NCBI GenBank assembly: GCA_950295325.1
Contig: OX485804.1
Location: 2,420,001-2,484,000 of the forward strand
From: Polytrichum commune
Lineage: Eukaryota; Streptophyta; Polytrichopsida; Polytrichales; Polytrichaceae
Reading direction: 5' to 3'
Length of the DNA: 64,000 nucleotides
Part shown: piece by piece, positions 1-11,640 of the stretch
Layout: each line of letters opens with the position of its first letter
Position numbering within the stretch: the stretch's first letter is position 1
The notes under the pieces: model-generated
Told to the model about the DNA's origin: nothing
What the model saw: only the letters and a program-made list of their open reading frames with translations
The model's database searches: none
Position numbers and translations under genes: made by a program

Positions 1-194
1 ATTTGCTTGTGTTGCTCCGTCCAAGCTCAAAATTCTGATTTTGAATTTGGAGCAAGTTAATATTTATTGAAATTATGAATGCACATTCTCAAAATAGCCC
101 ATGGCCCCCACATAACAAGGGGCTAATGTTGAGTAATAATGTTTCGCGTTTAATGGAATCATGCTATTACTTTTGAAACTAAATAAGTTAGATC

Positions 195-350
195 ATGACT
201 ATTCACCCACACTGACCCCCCACTAATTGTCTTGCAATTGCTATATGACAACTTAAAAGAGTGTCATATGACACTTGATGCTACATGACAAGTCACAAAG
301 ACACACAAATATTTGATGCCACACTGATTCAGATATTTTAGTGTAGGGAT
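195..350 (+). repeat. Dispersed repeat, partner at 28.7 kb
   Basis: This stretch matches 28,735-28,920 in the same orientation. Both contain the phrase ACTAATTGTCTTGCAAT, then a TGTCA-rich block, then GCTACATGACAAGTCACAAAG, and both end at a TTCAG..AGTGTAGG motif. No coding capacity is seen. It is probably a fragment of a non-autonomous transposon; the AGTGTAGG edge resembles the CACTA/TAGTG ends of the short elements at 33.7 and 43.7 kb. Confidence 0.6.
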
Positions 351-859
351 TGATTATCGATTTGCTGGATAAATTACTTGTTCACACACAACGGGAACAT
401 GGTGGACCTGAGTTCGATCCCACGTGATCAATCTTTTGACTCTATGAACTCTGAGTGAAGATTCGTCTGCAATGGAATTTGAATGGCAGGTAAATGATTT
501 TATTTTAAGCGGCTAGTATATGAGATCTGGCTGGGTGTAAGATAGACAAATCCATTTCCAAAAACTCAAGCAATTTCGCATAAGTGTTGTATGGATTTCA
601 TAACGGAGTGGTTTTTAACAGGCCTAGAAATTGATATTACAATGTTTAACAAAGAAGTCCACAATTTATCTTGAAGTATTGACATCACAATAAATTTTCA
701 AAGGCAAGATCCTCTCCCAACCCATATTCATAGCATAGGTCAACTTATGTATGATAACCGGTAGATGAAAACATGAATACATTCGGTGCCCTTTTCAAAG
801 AACCCAAATCTGTGACTTTTTAAGTTATTTCCTCCATCATGGTGAACTCCTCAACAACT

Positions 860-1062
860 AAGGTAGATGGGTCTTCAATAGCTCATTTTCTTAATTGGAC
901 CTACTATATTTGATTGGTATGTGGTTTGGGGAGGATGAAAGAGCAAGCATCATAAAGACACATGTTTTAAAGAAATTGGACTACGTCTTCAAATATCAAT
1001 AACTACTCTACACTCCATAGTCTTCAATTGAGAAATCAACAAGCATGCACTTCCGATAACCA
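860..1062 (-). repeat. Weak relic of the 44-46 kb TIR family
   Basis: Phrases such as GGTAGATG, TTGATTGGTATGTGGTTTGG, ACACATGTTTTAAAGAAATTG and TAGTC..CAATTGAG occur in the same order as in the reverse-oriented copies at 24.2, 36.9 and 46.0 kb. The copy is short and eroded, so ends and assignment are tentative. Confidence 0.4.
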
Positions 1063-1315
1063 TAACTAAATTAGGGGAGGTCCGGTTTCCAATCCGGTTT
1101 TTGCAGATGTTTCATCAAAGATTTACAAATGCAACACATGTTTTGTTGTGTAATTCTAATTGGTAGAAAGTTGGAGAACATGAAATATGACCCAAATAAC
1201 ACCCACATACCTTACAACTCTTCTCTCACTTGGTCACCTATTTCCAACATTCCAAATTAAACAATGAAGGCCACATGTATGGAACTTCATGGCTTTAGGA
1301 GGCTCTATGTATTAA

Positions 1316-1796
1316 GAGTTGCTTCACATTATGGCCAAAGGTCGAGAGGCCGTCAAACTCCACCAACCAGATTGCAAGAAACCAAGAATTCGGCCTCTCG
1401 ACCCTTCACACTAGAGGCCAAAGTCCAAAGGCCGTCACTCTCCAAAATGCATAGATGACAATACTTTTTGACCAAGGCGATGGACTCTCGAAGGAAGTTT
1501 GGGTCGGACAGGTTTTGAAACCCAAACTATGGTCAAGAGGCCGTCGATTTTTTTTTTTGACAAGATCTTGGCCGTGAGATTTGAGGGGTTGTTTGGGGTA
1601 GGGAATAAAGTGGAATGCTCCTTCTTCCTTTGGACTTCACGCTTGGCCTTTGGAGGCTTCACACTATACTCAGCCAAAGGCCCCAATTCCTATATTTTAT
1701 TGACTATTTTCAGCCCGTTTCTTTGGACTCTCAACAAAGTTTAGCCATTCAATCCCACAACCTCTCGACTTGGACGGGCCATAGTGTGAAGCGGCC
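1316..1796. mobile_element. PIF/Harbinger-like short inverted-repeat element, TAA duplication
   Basis: A 481-bp element bounded by TAA on both sides (1313-1315 and 1797-1799). The left end reads GAGTTGCTTCACATTATGGCC; the right end, reverse-complemented, reads GGGCCGCTTCACACTATGGCC. The match continues inward into a GTCGAGAGG block. Three-base TWA duplications are the hallmark of PIF/Harbinger transposition. No transposase is present, so it would have moved in trans. An internal perfect 13-bp inverted pair (GGTCGAGAGGCCG near 1339 and its complement near 1391) adds a subterminal hairpin. Related copies lie at 15.8, 17.7 and 29.7 kb. Confidence 0.7.
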
Positions 1797-1799
1797 CTA

Positions 1800-4700
1800 A
1801 GATTGGGTTGTTGGTAACCCAGCCTGCATTTTGCTAATGACATCCAGATTCATTATTTATGTTGTATATAAAATGGGTTCGGGATATAGGTCCGCTTCAG
1901 TAACAGGCTTGGGAGACAGACCTGATGGAGGCCAGGATGACAGTGTGTTATGGCACTCACTTTGACATATGATGTTTCGATCAGCCCAAACGGTGTTAAG
2001 TTAGAACAGTGCTTTTTTGGAGTCATCTAGATGTATACCGCATGTGTACTTGAACTGCAGGATGGAAATGAATGGGGGAAAATTGGATTTATTCGCATCA
2101 ACTTGCAATGTGAGTGTCATAATAAGTGGATACTTAACTTACACACACCTACTGTAAGTTGATCCCTGATTTGGGTCAAGTTTCAGAATTTGTAAGGACC
2201 GCAGTCTAATGATCATCATGTGAGGAGGTTGAGCTGATAATCCATCAAATAGAGAATAGGCTAGCCTAGTAATAAGAACTGGTTCATCTGCTGCCGGAAT
2301 CCACTCCTCCTTCAAGAGTGCACTAGAGACATTAGGACCGGAACTTGTCAGCCGTTGTAGTAGAACTTGCTTGCATTCTTTTGTTGTGGGATCAAAATGA
2401 AGTAACACAAGTTAATTAGTTACAGCGCACTCCCGACCCTCAGGAGATTATAAATAAGATGATTCCAAGTGAGTTTAAGTAGCGGGCATCAAGAATTAAT
2501 TGGTTTAGAAATGTCATGTTTGCGGACGTTGGGAGTTTTAAGCTGCAGCTAGATTACAGGGCCTAGTGAGACTACCTCCAAAGAGACACAGTTGTATTTA
2601 GGGGGAGATTTGGTCCCTAAAGTTCTACTATATATCCAAGACGAATAGCTTACAACAGGCTTTAATGTGATTAGTGGACTCTAAGCGGGCATAAATTCCC
2701 AGCTTTCATGGCCGGGGAGGCGGCCTTTCAAGAAGCACCATAATAAGTTAGTCTGGAGGTCTTCTACCTCAAAAACAACACCAAATGTAGAGGAGAGGAT
2801 ATCTAGCCAAGCAGCCCGGCCAATATATAGTCAACCCTAGCGGCTAGCCCTTAGTGGGACCCAAAATTCTATTTCCACTAGCCATAAACACATTGTAGGT
2901 GGAGCGCACAAAACACTCCTAAACTTGGGGAATGGCACAAGGACCCTCTTATTTGCAACTTTAAGAAGAAATCAATGAGAGCAATCATACAAGCAGGAAA
3001 GAACCCCATTAAGTTTGTCTCAAAGGGGCCACTAGAGCACGAGAGCACAAGGACCACTTATGATAAAGCTGGTATAATTCACCCTTCAATTGTGGTTTTT
3101 GCCTATTTGTGACTATTGCCATGTTACCTGATAGCTTGATTATGATCGACCCAACAATTATAGAGGATCCCTTCCACTTTTATGAAGCTTCAATGAAGTT
3201 CGTATGCAAGCTTAACTTATGTCTTGCCACATCAATATTTTGTACTGCTAAGTGGGAGCAAGCTAAGATTAACGTGCTCGTGCCACATGCACACAAAATA
3301 ATTAAAGAAGTGAAGGATGATTCTCAGCTTAACCTGCACTACATTCTTAACTTACATAAGTTTACATACAACTCGGAAGTCTCTCTAGTCTGTAGCTATG
3401 CTTGAAAATAGCTGCAATCTCATGAAAATCGAACCTGAAAGGCAGAAGCAGTGGATGATTTGCTAAATACGGGGAAATGCCATGTGATTGTAAAAGAAAT
3501 ACTAACTCCTTGGGTAAGATGAATTCATAGAAGTGCAACCTCAATTTTCATGATTTTACAAATCAATTTACCAATTTCATTGGAATCATGAGCCAAGTTC
3601 GCTATATAGACAACCAATTTAGTCTGAACTTTCAACCAATTTCACTACATGTTGTGAACAACTTCATGATTTGATGTCCGTTTCGTAACTTCACAAAATT
3701 ACTTTCATAAATTATATAGCTTTATTTCACAAAGAACAATACATCATGTAAGATTCTCCTAATCTCTCCGCATGACTAGTTCTACCAAATTTTCTATTGA
3801 CCTCTCTTATCCGACCTTGCACCATGTTTGCAATGATTATTTGTATGCCATCATTCATGTGAAGGAGCAGTGTTCTGCATTGTTAAAATTAAATGGTCCG
3901 TAGCGCATCAACTTGAGAGGTATATCCAACTTGACTTTGAATGGCACTTGAAACACAATTGATAGATACAGGATGTGGGAATTTATTTTATATATATATA
4001 TAATTTAAAAACTTCATTTAGTTGACAATGGAGAGATTCTACAGTGATGTATGAATCTACATGAAGCCTCTCTACTAATTATTGAATGTGCTCATCTTGT
4101 AAAATTGATTAGCAAACACTACCTCTATGTTTGGGCATTGATTGATCATTGTCTTCAAAAGCTATGGCTATGCTCTTGATAGTCTTGTAAGGATAACCAT
4201 AATGTTCACTTGTGTCAGCAAAGAAAAGCCCTCAATAACAAAATGTATGATTTGTGAGCGAAGTGCATCATTTATGCAGTTATATCTATGCATGCAACTA
4301 GGCATAGCTACAATAGGCCCTTGCAAATTCAATGATTATGTAAGAGACAACTCGAGTGATATAGACCAACACGAGCTATGTGTTTGTAAAGGAACTACAA
4401 AGTCACAATTTTATGGTCACTTACAGTAGGCCCCTACAAATTCTATGATTATCTAGGAGACGACCTGAGTGGTATGAATAAATCTCAAGTTCTATGATTA
4501 TCTACAATATGTGAACATGACTAAACCTTGCGAATTCAAATAAAATCTATGTATTAGAGTTTATGAACACATACTGCGGAGAGAAAACATAACATACATT
4601 ACTATCATTTGGTGAGTTGTGCAAAAAGAGCCCTTTGTGCAAGTAACCATTACAAAACCTTGTAAGAGAACCCCGAGCATGCTAAAGAATTGGATCAACA

Positions 4701-5240
4701 CACTAGAGAACTAAAGAAATTATATCATCGCTAGAGAACTAGAAGTTGATCATGGGCAGACAAATTTGATTCCAAATCAATTCTATTGTTAAACCTCGTA
4801 CGAAGGCTCTCACCAACAAACTGGATGTTGCAAAACGAGAAGGTAAGAAGAGCTACTTGGTCTGGAAGTCCTATGAAATTGGTTTAAAAAAAATTCATGA
4901 AATTAGTTTGAAAGATTCATGAAGTTGCTAAAGGTAAATGTCCACTATCATAAAACTGAGGTGTGCCACATGTCAAGGTGGTTAAGAAGAAATCATGAAC
5001 TAATTGAGAAGGCTCATGAGATTGATAGAACACTCCGGTGACATGAGTTGGAAGGCTCATGAAGTAGCTTGGAAGCTTCATGAAATTGACTTTGCACTTC
5101 TGTGAAGTCATCTTACCAAAGGAGTATATTGCAGCCGAGTGGGCACTCTGAAGGGCCTCATGTGGAGCATCAGCCAGCAATTCCAAAAACAATGTGTGTA
5201 CTATTTCCGTAATTAAAGAATGACACATACAGTGCTTTAT
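1800..5240. other. Intergenic, no gene supported
   Basis: No reading frame shows a recognisable domain. The longest frame is a 98-codon stretch at 3109-3405, not recognised, with no splice-site or homology support. Sequence between 4,870 and 5,100 repeats the phrase TTCATGAA or CTCATGAA many times in short degenerate units. Confidence 0.5.
4310..4482 (+). repeat. Two-copy 59-bp direct repeat
   Basis: The block starting ACAATAGGCCCTTGCAAATT at 4310 recurs as ACAGTAGGCCCCTACAAATT at 4424, and both run on through an ATGATTAT..GAGAC motif for about 59 bp. A local duplication with about 114 bp between starts. No function evident. Confidence 0.65.
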
Positions 5241-5610
5241 TAGATTTTTTAAAAAGATAGTGGGAAGTTAGTAGGAGTAGGTGACTTATCACGTAGTTAT
5301 TCATCAACACACTTTCTTTTTGAAGCCTGGTCCCTGATTGAATGCATGATGTCAAACTTAGTTCCTAGTTTTGCGCAAATCTATTTTCAAAAACAATGTG
5401 AGTGCTAACTTATTGATGGGTTTTGTGTTACTGCGTATTCATCAACAACATTTTGTTCTACAAAACCTAGTGGCCCTCAATTGAATGCATGACTCGTGTC
5501 AAACATTCTTCATTCAAAAAAAAAAAAAAAAAAAACTTTACAAAAAAAAGCGACTAGTACAATAATTTATATGAAAGAATGAGCGACTCGTCCACACCCA
5601 ATCACAACTA

Positions 5611-5790
5611 GAGTATGTGGTTTTAGAATACACTTTCAATTTGACATAGACGGTCATTAGGACATGATCCCCTTTACAAGTGTTGAGTCCAATCTATGAA
5701 AATTGTAGATTGGACTCAACACATGCATGTCCTAGTGATTGCCCATATCAAAATGGACAGTGTGTTCTACGCCCACTTTTCCATAAAATT
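5611..5790. mobile_element. Foldback element with perfect 17-bp central arms
   Basis: The centre is a perfect hairpin: GTGTTGAGTCCAATCTA at 5680-5696 pairs with 5706-5722 across a 9-base loop. Imperfect pairing continues outward through AGGACATG/CATGTCCT, a GACATA..GGTCA block and a TACACT/AGTGTGTT block, to about 180 bp in total. This is the form of a MITE. Transcribed, it would make one long stem, so it could also be a source of small RNAs. Confidence 0.65.
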
Positions 5791-5957
5791 ATTAAGTATG
5801 TGCGCTCGTTCATGTGGGCCTTGAGAATATTACAATGGGGTGCCCCAACCTAGTGCAAGGAGACTCAAATTAAGCATGAATTTGCACTCAGTCGGAACAT
5901 CCCATGGTCACATTCTCAAGGCCCACGTGAACAAACGCACACTACCTAATAGTGTTA
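5789..5957. mobile_element. Second foldback element next to the first
   Basis: The left arm (about 5789-5860) and right arm (about 5890-5957) are reverse complements over about 70 bp with scattered mismatches; the block GTGGGCCTTGAGAAT and its complement ATTCTCAAGGCCCAC match exactly. No coding capacity. Its left edge abuts the right edge of the previous hairpin, so one may have inserted beside the other. Confidence 0.65.
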
Positions 5958-6500
5958 TGTCTAGTAGTGAGTGTATTAGGGAATTTTAAAAAGGGTGGTG
6001 GGTCGGTCTATGTGTTAACTGCGTATTTCATTCATGATCGACACCCCCATCATCATCTATCTATCTTCTCTTCTCCTTCTTTTCGAAGCTCGACCCTAAT
6101 TAATTGAATGCATGATGTCAAAATGTTGTTCTTTGCGCGAGGGAGTCCGTGTCATTTTGTTTCAAAATTCAAAAAACCAGCCCGGCCCCTACTGACTGAC
6201 TGACTTTCCTCGTTGGTCATGTGGTGTTTAATTGTTACAACAATGGTCCTCGTACTTCGCCCAAATTGGTTCCGCCCCCCATTAAGAGCAAACCCCCATC
6301 AATAAGCCTCTCAAGCTTAAGCTACTCCCCAGGCCTCCTCCTCGCCCTCGCGGCTCCAGGGGAGTAGTTACAAGGCAGCCGTCGCGGGGGCCAAATGTAA
6401 TGGCAGGCAGTCCGATCATCGGAGTTAGCATATTATGGGATTGGGAAGGGGGGGGTTCCTCGGGATGATTTTGGGCTAGCTGCCGTCGGCCCGGGGGCAG

Positions 6501-6560
6501 TTATAAAGGGGCATGATGAGAGAGAATGAGAAAGAGAGAAAGAGGAAGAGAAAGAGAGAG
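6501..6560 (+). promoter_or_regulatory. Candidate orphan core promoter (TATA box plus GA-rich leader)
   Basis: TTATAAAGG starts at 6501, after about 200 bp of GC-richer sequence, and is followed from about 6518 by a GA-repeat tract of the kind found in plant 5' leaders. No gene follows: the next 700 bp contain a LINE relic. It may drive a non-coding transcript, be part of a transposon promoter, or be chance. Confidence 0.3.
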
Positions 6561-6760
6561 AAAGAGACTAGTCAAAAATCTTAGTGTTTTCAAGTCCATT
6601 AGTCACATGTTCCTTAAGAGTGAAATCCTTTCCATCTCTCATGCCCTAATCACACCAATATTTCCGTCTGGTTCCAGCCGTGAAATTGTTGCAGATTATG
6701 TTGAGAATTTAATGATGGTCCACTACCTTTTCACACTATTATAATCAGATATGCCGATGG

Positions 6761-7260
6761 TTGGTGCCAGAAGTGGCCAGTGTGATTAGTCAGTCCCTTG
6801 GCCAAAAACTAGATTACCTCCACTTCCACCCAAAAAAAAAATCTCAAATTGAATGTGAAGTGTATTTGAAGCAACCATTGACACCAACACGGCACAAGAT
6901 CATTGTTGCTTACCGCACTGTGAACCATAGAATTGCATTTGAAACTAGACGGTGGTGGACTATCCCCATCCCTAGAGATAATAAACTATGCCACTTTTTT
7001 CTCTTACAATGCAATTGAAAACAAGGCACACTTTGTGTTGGAGTGTCCCCTATATAACCCCATTAGAGATAAATTACCATCAATATTTGAGAGATGTAGT
7101 ACAAAGGAGCCTTGAGTCTTTCTTTCAATTGGATCATCAAGTTGACATTGGTCTCTTTCTCATAGAGACTACTGCACTCTGCCACTATAGGGAATTAGCC
7201 GGTCTGAGACCATCCTTATGTAGTCTCCGTCCCATTAGACTTTTGGCTTCCCGGACTATA
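6761..7260 (+). pseudogene. LINE-type retrotransposon relic, zinc-binding tail of reverse transcriptase
   Basis: Across three successive frames the translation reads as the C-terminal zf-RVT region of a non-LTR retrotransposon. Frame one has RHKIIVAYRTVNHR then WTIPIPRDNKLCHF. Frame two has YNAIENKAHFVLECPLYNPI (C-x2-C..H-x4-C type knuckle, with the second Cys lost). Frame three has FFQLDHQVDIGLF..RELAGL. Two frameshifts, the first probably in a T-run near 6995, show that it is dead. A more decayed copy lies at 27.1 kb. The family is clear; the clade is not. Confidence 0.7.
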
Positions 7261-7267
7261 AAATTAT

Positions 7268-7420
7268 TTCACATTGAGATCTTTCGGGTTCTTGTATTAC
7301 ATTGAAGTCTATTCGTTAGATTTCTCTAAAATGATCAATAAATTCCTTGAAGGTGTTGAACCTCAACCGGTTCTTTCTCAAATTCAACCCGTTCATATGC
7401 AACGAGCAGTTGGTTCTCCC
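7268..7420 (+). repeat. LTR-like fragment shared with the 58.2-kb insertion
   Basis: The block ATTCCTTGAAGG..TTGAACCTCAACCGGTTCTTTCTCAAATTC with GTTCAT and TTGGTTCTCCCTC matches 58,374-58,480 (ATTCCTTT..CTTGAACTTCAACCGGTTATTTCTCAAACTC..CCGGTTCTCCCC). The second locus is flanked by a target-site duplication, so this is probably a piece of the same mobile family. Confidence 0.5.
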
Positions 7421-7438
7421 TCGTTCATTATCACGGAG

Positions 7439-7868
7439 GGGCTTATCACACCGACCACTTTTGGCACCATCCGTTGGCAACTCCGGCTGCAATAGTCTAA
7501 AAAATGGTGGGCTAACATTTATTTCTCAACATACTCCCCGGCAACTTCACGGCCAACAATGGATAGATTCATTGGTGTGATCAAGGCATGAGGGACTTAT
7601 CACACCGACCACTTTTGGCACCATCCGTCAGTATCTCTGGACTAGTGTGAAAAGTGGTGGGCCAACACCTATTTCTCAACATAATCCCCCGAAACTTCAC
7701 GGACGGAAACGTTGGTGTGATCGGAGCAGGGGGCTTATCACATTGGCCACTTTTGGCACCATATGTCGGCATCTCCGGCTGTAATAGTGTGAAGAGTGAT
7801 GGGCTAGCATCTATATGTCAACATAGTCCCCGGCAATTCCACGGACGGAAACGTTGGTGTGATCGGGG
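7439..7868 (+). repeat. Three-unit tandem array, ~140-150 bp unit with inverted ends
   Basis: Units run about 7439-7590, 7591-7729 and 7730-7868. Each starts with GGGRCTTATCACA followed by CCACTTTTGGCACCAT, has a middle TGTGAA..GTGGTGGGC block and a TTTCTCAACATA..CCCC block, and ends in TTGGTGTGATC. The unit ends are inverted (TTATCACACC against GGTGTGATC), so each unit looks like a small inverted-repeat element, and the array looks like head-to-tail MITE copies. Units two and three share an identical GGACGGAAACGTTGGTGTGA stretch. Confidence 0.75.
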
Positions 7869-9160
7869 CGGGCGGGCATGAGTCGGTCACGGGTGGAAGA
7901 CCATAAAACATTTTGGGTTGCGGGCGGGAAGGGGATCATATATCATCGGACCACCCAATGTAGAAAGAGAAGTACCTATTGGGAGTTATGCTGTGTGAAA
8001 CCTATTGCTTAGATCCTATGATTTCTCACATGCTCCCCCATGATGCTCCCAGCGGCTGGGGCTCCACAGTCTCCAGGTATTGTTGGGGCTCAAACTATCA
8101 TGTGGTGGTGGTGGTAGCTTAGGTTAACCTCTGAAGCGCTTTTAGCACGTTTGTACTAATTGTGTATTCTCACTTTCTATACTAGATGATATGACATCTT
8201 CATCAAATATTTCCATTTCACTTGGTGTTCGGGTGTCAAGAAGAATAGGCTCGCAAGGCAATATGCTATCACTACCTATCAAGAAGTCGCACCAAATCCT
8301 ACATTCACATTGTGTGGTTTTCAAATATCGTATGTATGAGAGGTCCATATCGGGTTCCGGGAACATGTAGGGGTTCATTTCAAATGGTAAGTGACACTAA
8401 ATATAACGTTTCATGTAGTTACAATGGACCCCTAGACCATGGTGTTTTTATATAAAGTATATCGCCCCCCAAACCCTTGTACCTCAACCACGTTTCGTGA
8501 ACTCACCTTTGGGTAACTTACAATTTGTGGGTTTAACAAAGGGTGAAGCATTTCTCTCTATATAAAGTCTATAAATTTACCACATGCATGTATTTTGGTT
8601 TTTTATTGTAAGTCTTTCCCCATTTTTGAATTTTCAAATCACATCTACGGGGATTGAATGTGACTTTTGAATTTCAGACTGAATGTATGAGAATATTTTG
8701 TGGAATATTGTCAGTTTCACAATACATTGTTATGGGGGCTAATTCCAATGTCAAATCAACATTGGATAAAGGAACCAAATGGATCGAATACCATTCTAAT
8801 GTTTTTCATGTTAGATGAATGAAAGGCACACTTGCATGTGATAATCCCATGTCGCCCTCATTTCATGACTTGGGATTCGTGACTTCTATGCAAAGTCATT
8901 GTCATGGATGAAGGGACTCTAGTAAAAAAAATTAAACCCATGTAGGTTAAGCGCCGATTAATCCCAAACGAATCTCTCCAAACTACTTCAGAGTCTCTAT
9001 TGTCATTTCCAACAATATCAAACCATCAAAACATGTTCATTTTTCATGTTATAGTTCACTACGTCATCTTCACCTTCCCAATGGATGAGTTTACATAGGA
9101 CTCCACAAACCCCTCGCCTTCACCATAAGCCCATTGTTGGTGAATAACACATACTAATTG
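7869..9160. other. Intergenic; dispersed repeat at its right end
   Basis: No gene is seen. About 8870-9145 is collinear with 28,925-29,185: both have GTGAC..CATGTA, a GAGTCTYTA block, a TTTTCATGTTA or TTTTCACACTA block, ATGGATRMGTTTACRTAGG or a close variant, and a CCAC(A/G)AA block. A GACACTAAATATAA motif at 8392 echoes the ends of the 43.7-kb element. Confidence 0.45.
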
Positions 9161-9164
9161 TGTT

Positions 9165-11110
9165 TTTTTTTTGTTGGTTTTTTTTTTGGGGGGGGAGGGG
9201 GGGATAAGTCGGGGATCGAGAGAGAGAAATCACGGTGAGTTTCAGATCGCGGTCAAGTGTGACAGATCTAAGTTAGTCCTTCCCAACATTAGGCCCACTA
9301 AACAAGATCACAACTTAGATCCAATTAAGTACACCACTATCGAGCTCCACACCCACCCACCGTATCGCACCGGCCGCATGCCTTCCTTACCGAGAGAGAG
9401 AGAGAGAGAGCCCCTCTCTTGCTTGCTTTCGGTTGGTTAGTTGGCCCCTCCGTCCACGAGATATGAGATTTCTACTCGATTCCCACCTTTCGCCCTAGCC
9501 CTACATTATTTCTCCCCACACGTTTGGAATAATATCAAACAAAATCGGTTACCTTTACAAATCTCCCATCAAACACCAACTGGCACTAATTTCATCGAGC
9601 CCGTGATCATTGTGTTTGTTTGGTGAGATCGAGCGATCGATCGATGATGATGAGGCACCTACACCCGCTTTCTAGAAGGTCCGAAGGCTTGGAGCTAGGG
9701 CCGGATTAACTTATTGCGAGCGCGCCCTCGGCTCGTACTTACGTGTGGGGGGTGTGGCCTTCCCCTTCATCAAAGCCAAAAGCCTCCCTTCAAAGCTCGA
9801 CTCAAAATTAATGAATGCTCGCTCTCTAGTAGAATTGGGGGTAATTATAAGCAACTTCATAAGTAGTAGAAGTAGGGGTGTAAAAAGTTACAGACAGAAG
9901 GAAACGGAACGGAATGGAGACCCCCCCCCCCCTCCTCAAAAAGCTGTCGCGGATTCTTACCAATTGAGTTCTTGTCCTTTCTCCTCACACACACTCACTC
10001 ACACGCACACCCCCACACACACACATAAGTTAGAGTGCGAGAATGGGCCGTTAATAATCAGCGCGGAAGCAAAATAAAGAAAGGGGGAATTAGCCCCAGC
10101 CTACTACGTGCCAATCCCATTACTTAGCTGCCACTCTGGTTCTAACTTATCCTACCTCCTCATGTGCATTATATCAATCTCAATTTAACTTTCACAATCA
10201 TGGTGTCATGTGGCCCTATTGTTGGCACTTCCAACTTCATGGAAGGGCTTTGATTTGATCATTGGATCACAAACTCATGAGTTGCCTTTTCCCGGTCAAC
10301 GATGATAGATCGCCAAAAGTGTCATTTTTAATTTCCATGACTCGAGTCGAGATGTAAGTGTTACAAGAGACAAGGGTGAGGATTTTTTTCCTTTTTTTCT
10401 TTCTTTTCCTTTCCTTTCTCACCACTGGCATATGAGTCTTGAGCAATCACCCATGCTTTGGCGAGTCTAGAGATATGCAAAGAGACTCGCATGATTTTAT
10501 TTTTTTCCAACGAAATAGGCGAATTTCTCAATGACACAGGTCAATTGCCCAAGTCTAAATATGATTGTAATATCTTCACGATGTCATTCCAACTTGTGTC
10601 ACTCACCGAATTCATAATGATATTTGATTGTCCAATCTCATCGTAGCACAAATATTTTGATTATTTTGATGCCCATCCTTAACCACGAGCGTTGTCATAT
10701 AGCACTCAATTACATTATTGATGTCCGATGAAGAAGAGTGGCAACATAAGGCTTGCTTGTATATATTTTCCATCCTTTCAAGTAGGGAATTGAGATAGGG
10801 AAACGGTGGGGTGGGTATGATTCCCGAGTACACATCCGAGCGGAGGTTGGCTTGGTGTCATATGGGACGGGGGCATCGTGACAAGCAGGTGATTAGATTA
10901 GGCACGACGACGGGAGGGCAGGCGGAGGAGGGTGGGAGTGGACGTGGGGTGGGGTTGGACTTGTGAGTTTTGGATTAGACTTGTAAGGAGACGCTCACCC
11001 CCTCATCATGCTTGCTTTGGTGTAAGAAGTGAAGCTAGTACTTACCCTTCCCTTTCCAGGCTCATTACCCCGCCTTATTTCATGGGGTTATTAGTGTGTG
11101 TGTGTGTCTC
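9165..11110. other. GC-richer, microsatellite-rich intergenic block without a recognised gene
   Basis: Contains G runs at 9189-9208, (GA)n at 9392-9410, a 12-C run at 9921-9932, (CA)n at about 9988-10024 and (TG)n/(TC)n at about 11095-11130. Base composition resembles the SMR leader region, so a non-coding or 5' regulatory role is possible. Frames up to 110 codons exist but are low-complexity and match nothing I recognise. Confidence 0.4.
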
Positions 11111-11339
11111 TCTCTCTATCTCTCTCTCTCCATGATTTGTCACTCCATTGCGACTTTGTTGTATCACTTCAAACTTGATCCACTGGAATGTATTTAATGA
11201 AATGAAGTGAAAGGCCCGCAAGGGATGTTCGTATGGAAGTGACGAGAAAGACATGAGTGAGTAAGGAAGAAAGACAACCGGAGCCGTTTGCCTTTCATGT
11301 GACATCACCCTCCGAACATCGTACAAACCGTACCTTATA

Positions 11340-11640
11340 CTTCACACTCCCTTCTCGCTTTCTTGCAACCTACCAAAGCCCAAGTAAGTAAGGGGAGTGT
11401 GGACAAATGTTTCCACACGTGGAGTGGGCTTGTGAGCCCTAAAAAACCCATCTCTCTCTAAGCCCAAACTACTCTATTGTTGCAACCCACAAAAGCCCGA
11501 GATAGGATGGGCAAATGTTGCAAACGCTTGGAAACTTTCCCTAACCTCTCAAAGCCCAAGGTAAAGAAGTACGGACAAATATTTCAAATGGCTACGTGAG
11601 CCCCAAAGACCCTATACTCTCAAAGCCCAATTTACGTTTT
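11340..11640 (+). repeat. Degenerate tandem repeat, ~100-bp unit
   Basis: The phrase CAAAGCCCAAG or CAAAGCCCGAG, followed by GGACAAAT or GGGCAAAT with ATTTC or GTTTC and then GTGAGCCCYAAA, recurs about three times (from 11,375, 11,485 and 11,555). Units have diverged. Function unknown. Confidence 0.5.

Larger units (their letters stand above)
1..1315. other. Intergenic, no gene seen
   Basis: AT-rich sequence without a convincing coding frame. It holds one half of a dispersed repeat pair (about 195-350) and a weak relic of the 44-46 kb inverted-repeat family (about 860-1060). A tRNA B-box-like stretch near 412-423 has no accompanying cloverleaf. Confidence 0.6.
5241..6150 (+). repeat. Three degenerate copies of a ~120-bp motif
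   Basis: Copies at about 5241-5370, 5385-5515 and 5985-6150 each contain, in order, a purine-rich or TTAAAAAG start, TATTCAT(C) with ATCAACA or ATCGACA, a TTCTTTT or TTTTGTTC block with GAAGC or AAACC, and finally TTGAATGCATGA..GTCAAA. Foldback elements at 5611-5957 have landed between copies two and three. A 21-base poly-A run (5516-5536) ends copy two, as a reverse-transcribed insertion might leave. The nature of the repeat is unknown. Confidence 0.5.

Noticed and set aside
412-423. tRNA-like B-box (GAGTTCGATCCC)
   Set aside because: No A-box at the right distance and no acceptor stem; at most a SINE trace.
7439-7868. Spaced repeats considered as a CRISPR array
   Set aside because: Units of about 140 bp with similar sequence throughout and no unique spacers; the genome is eukaryotic.
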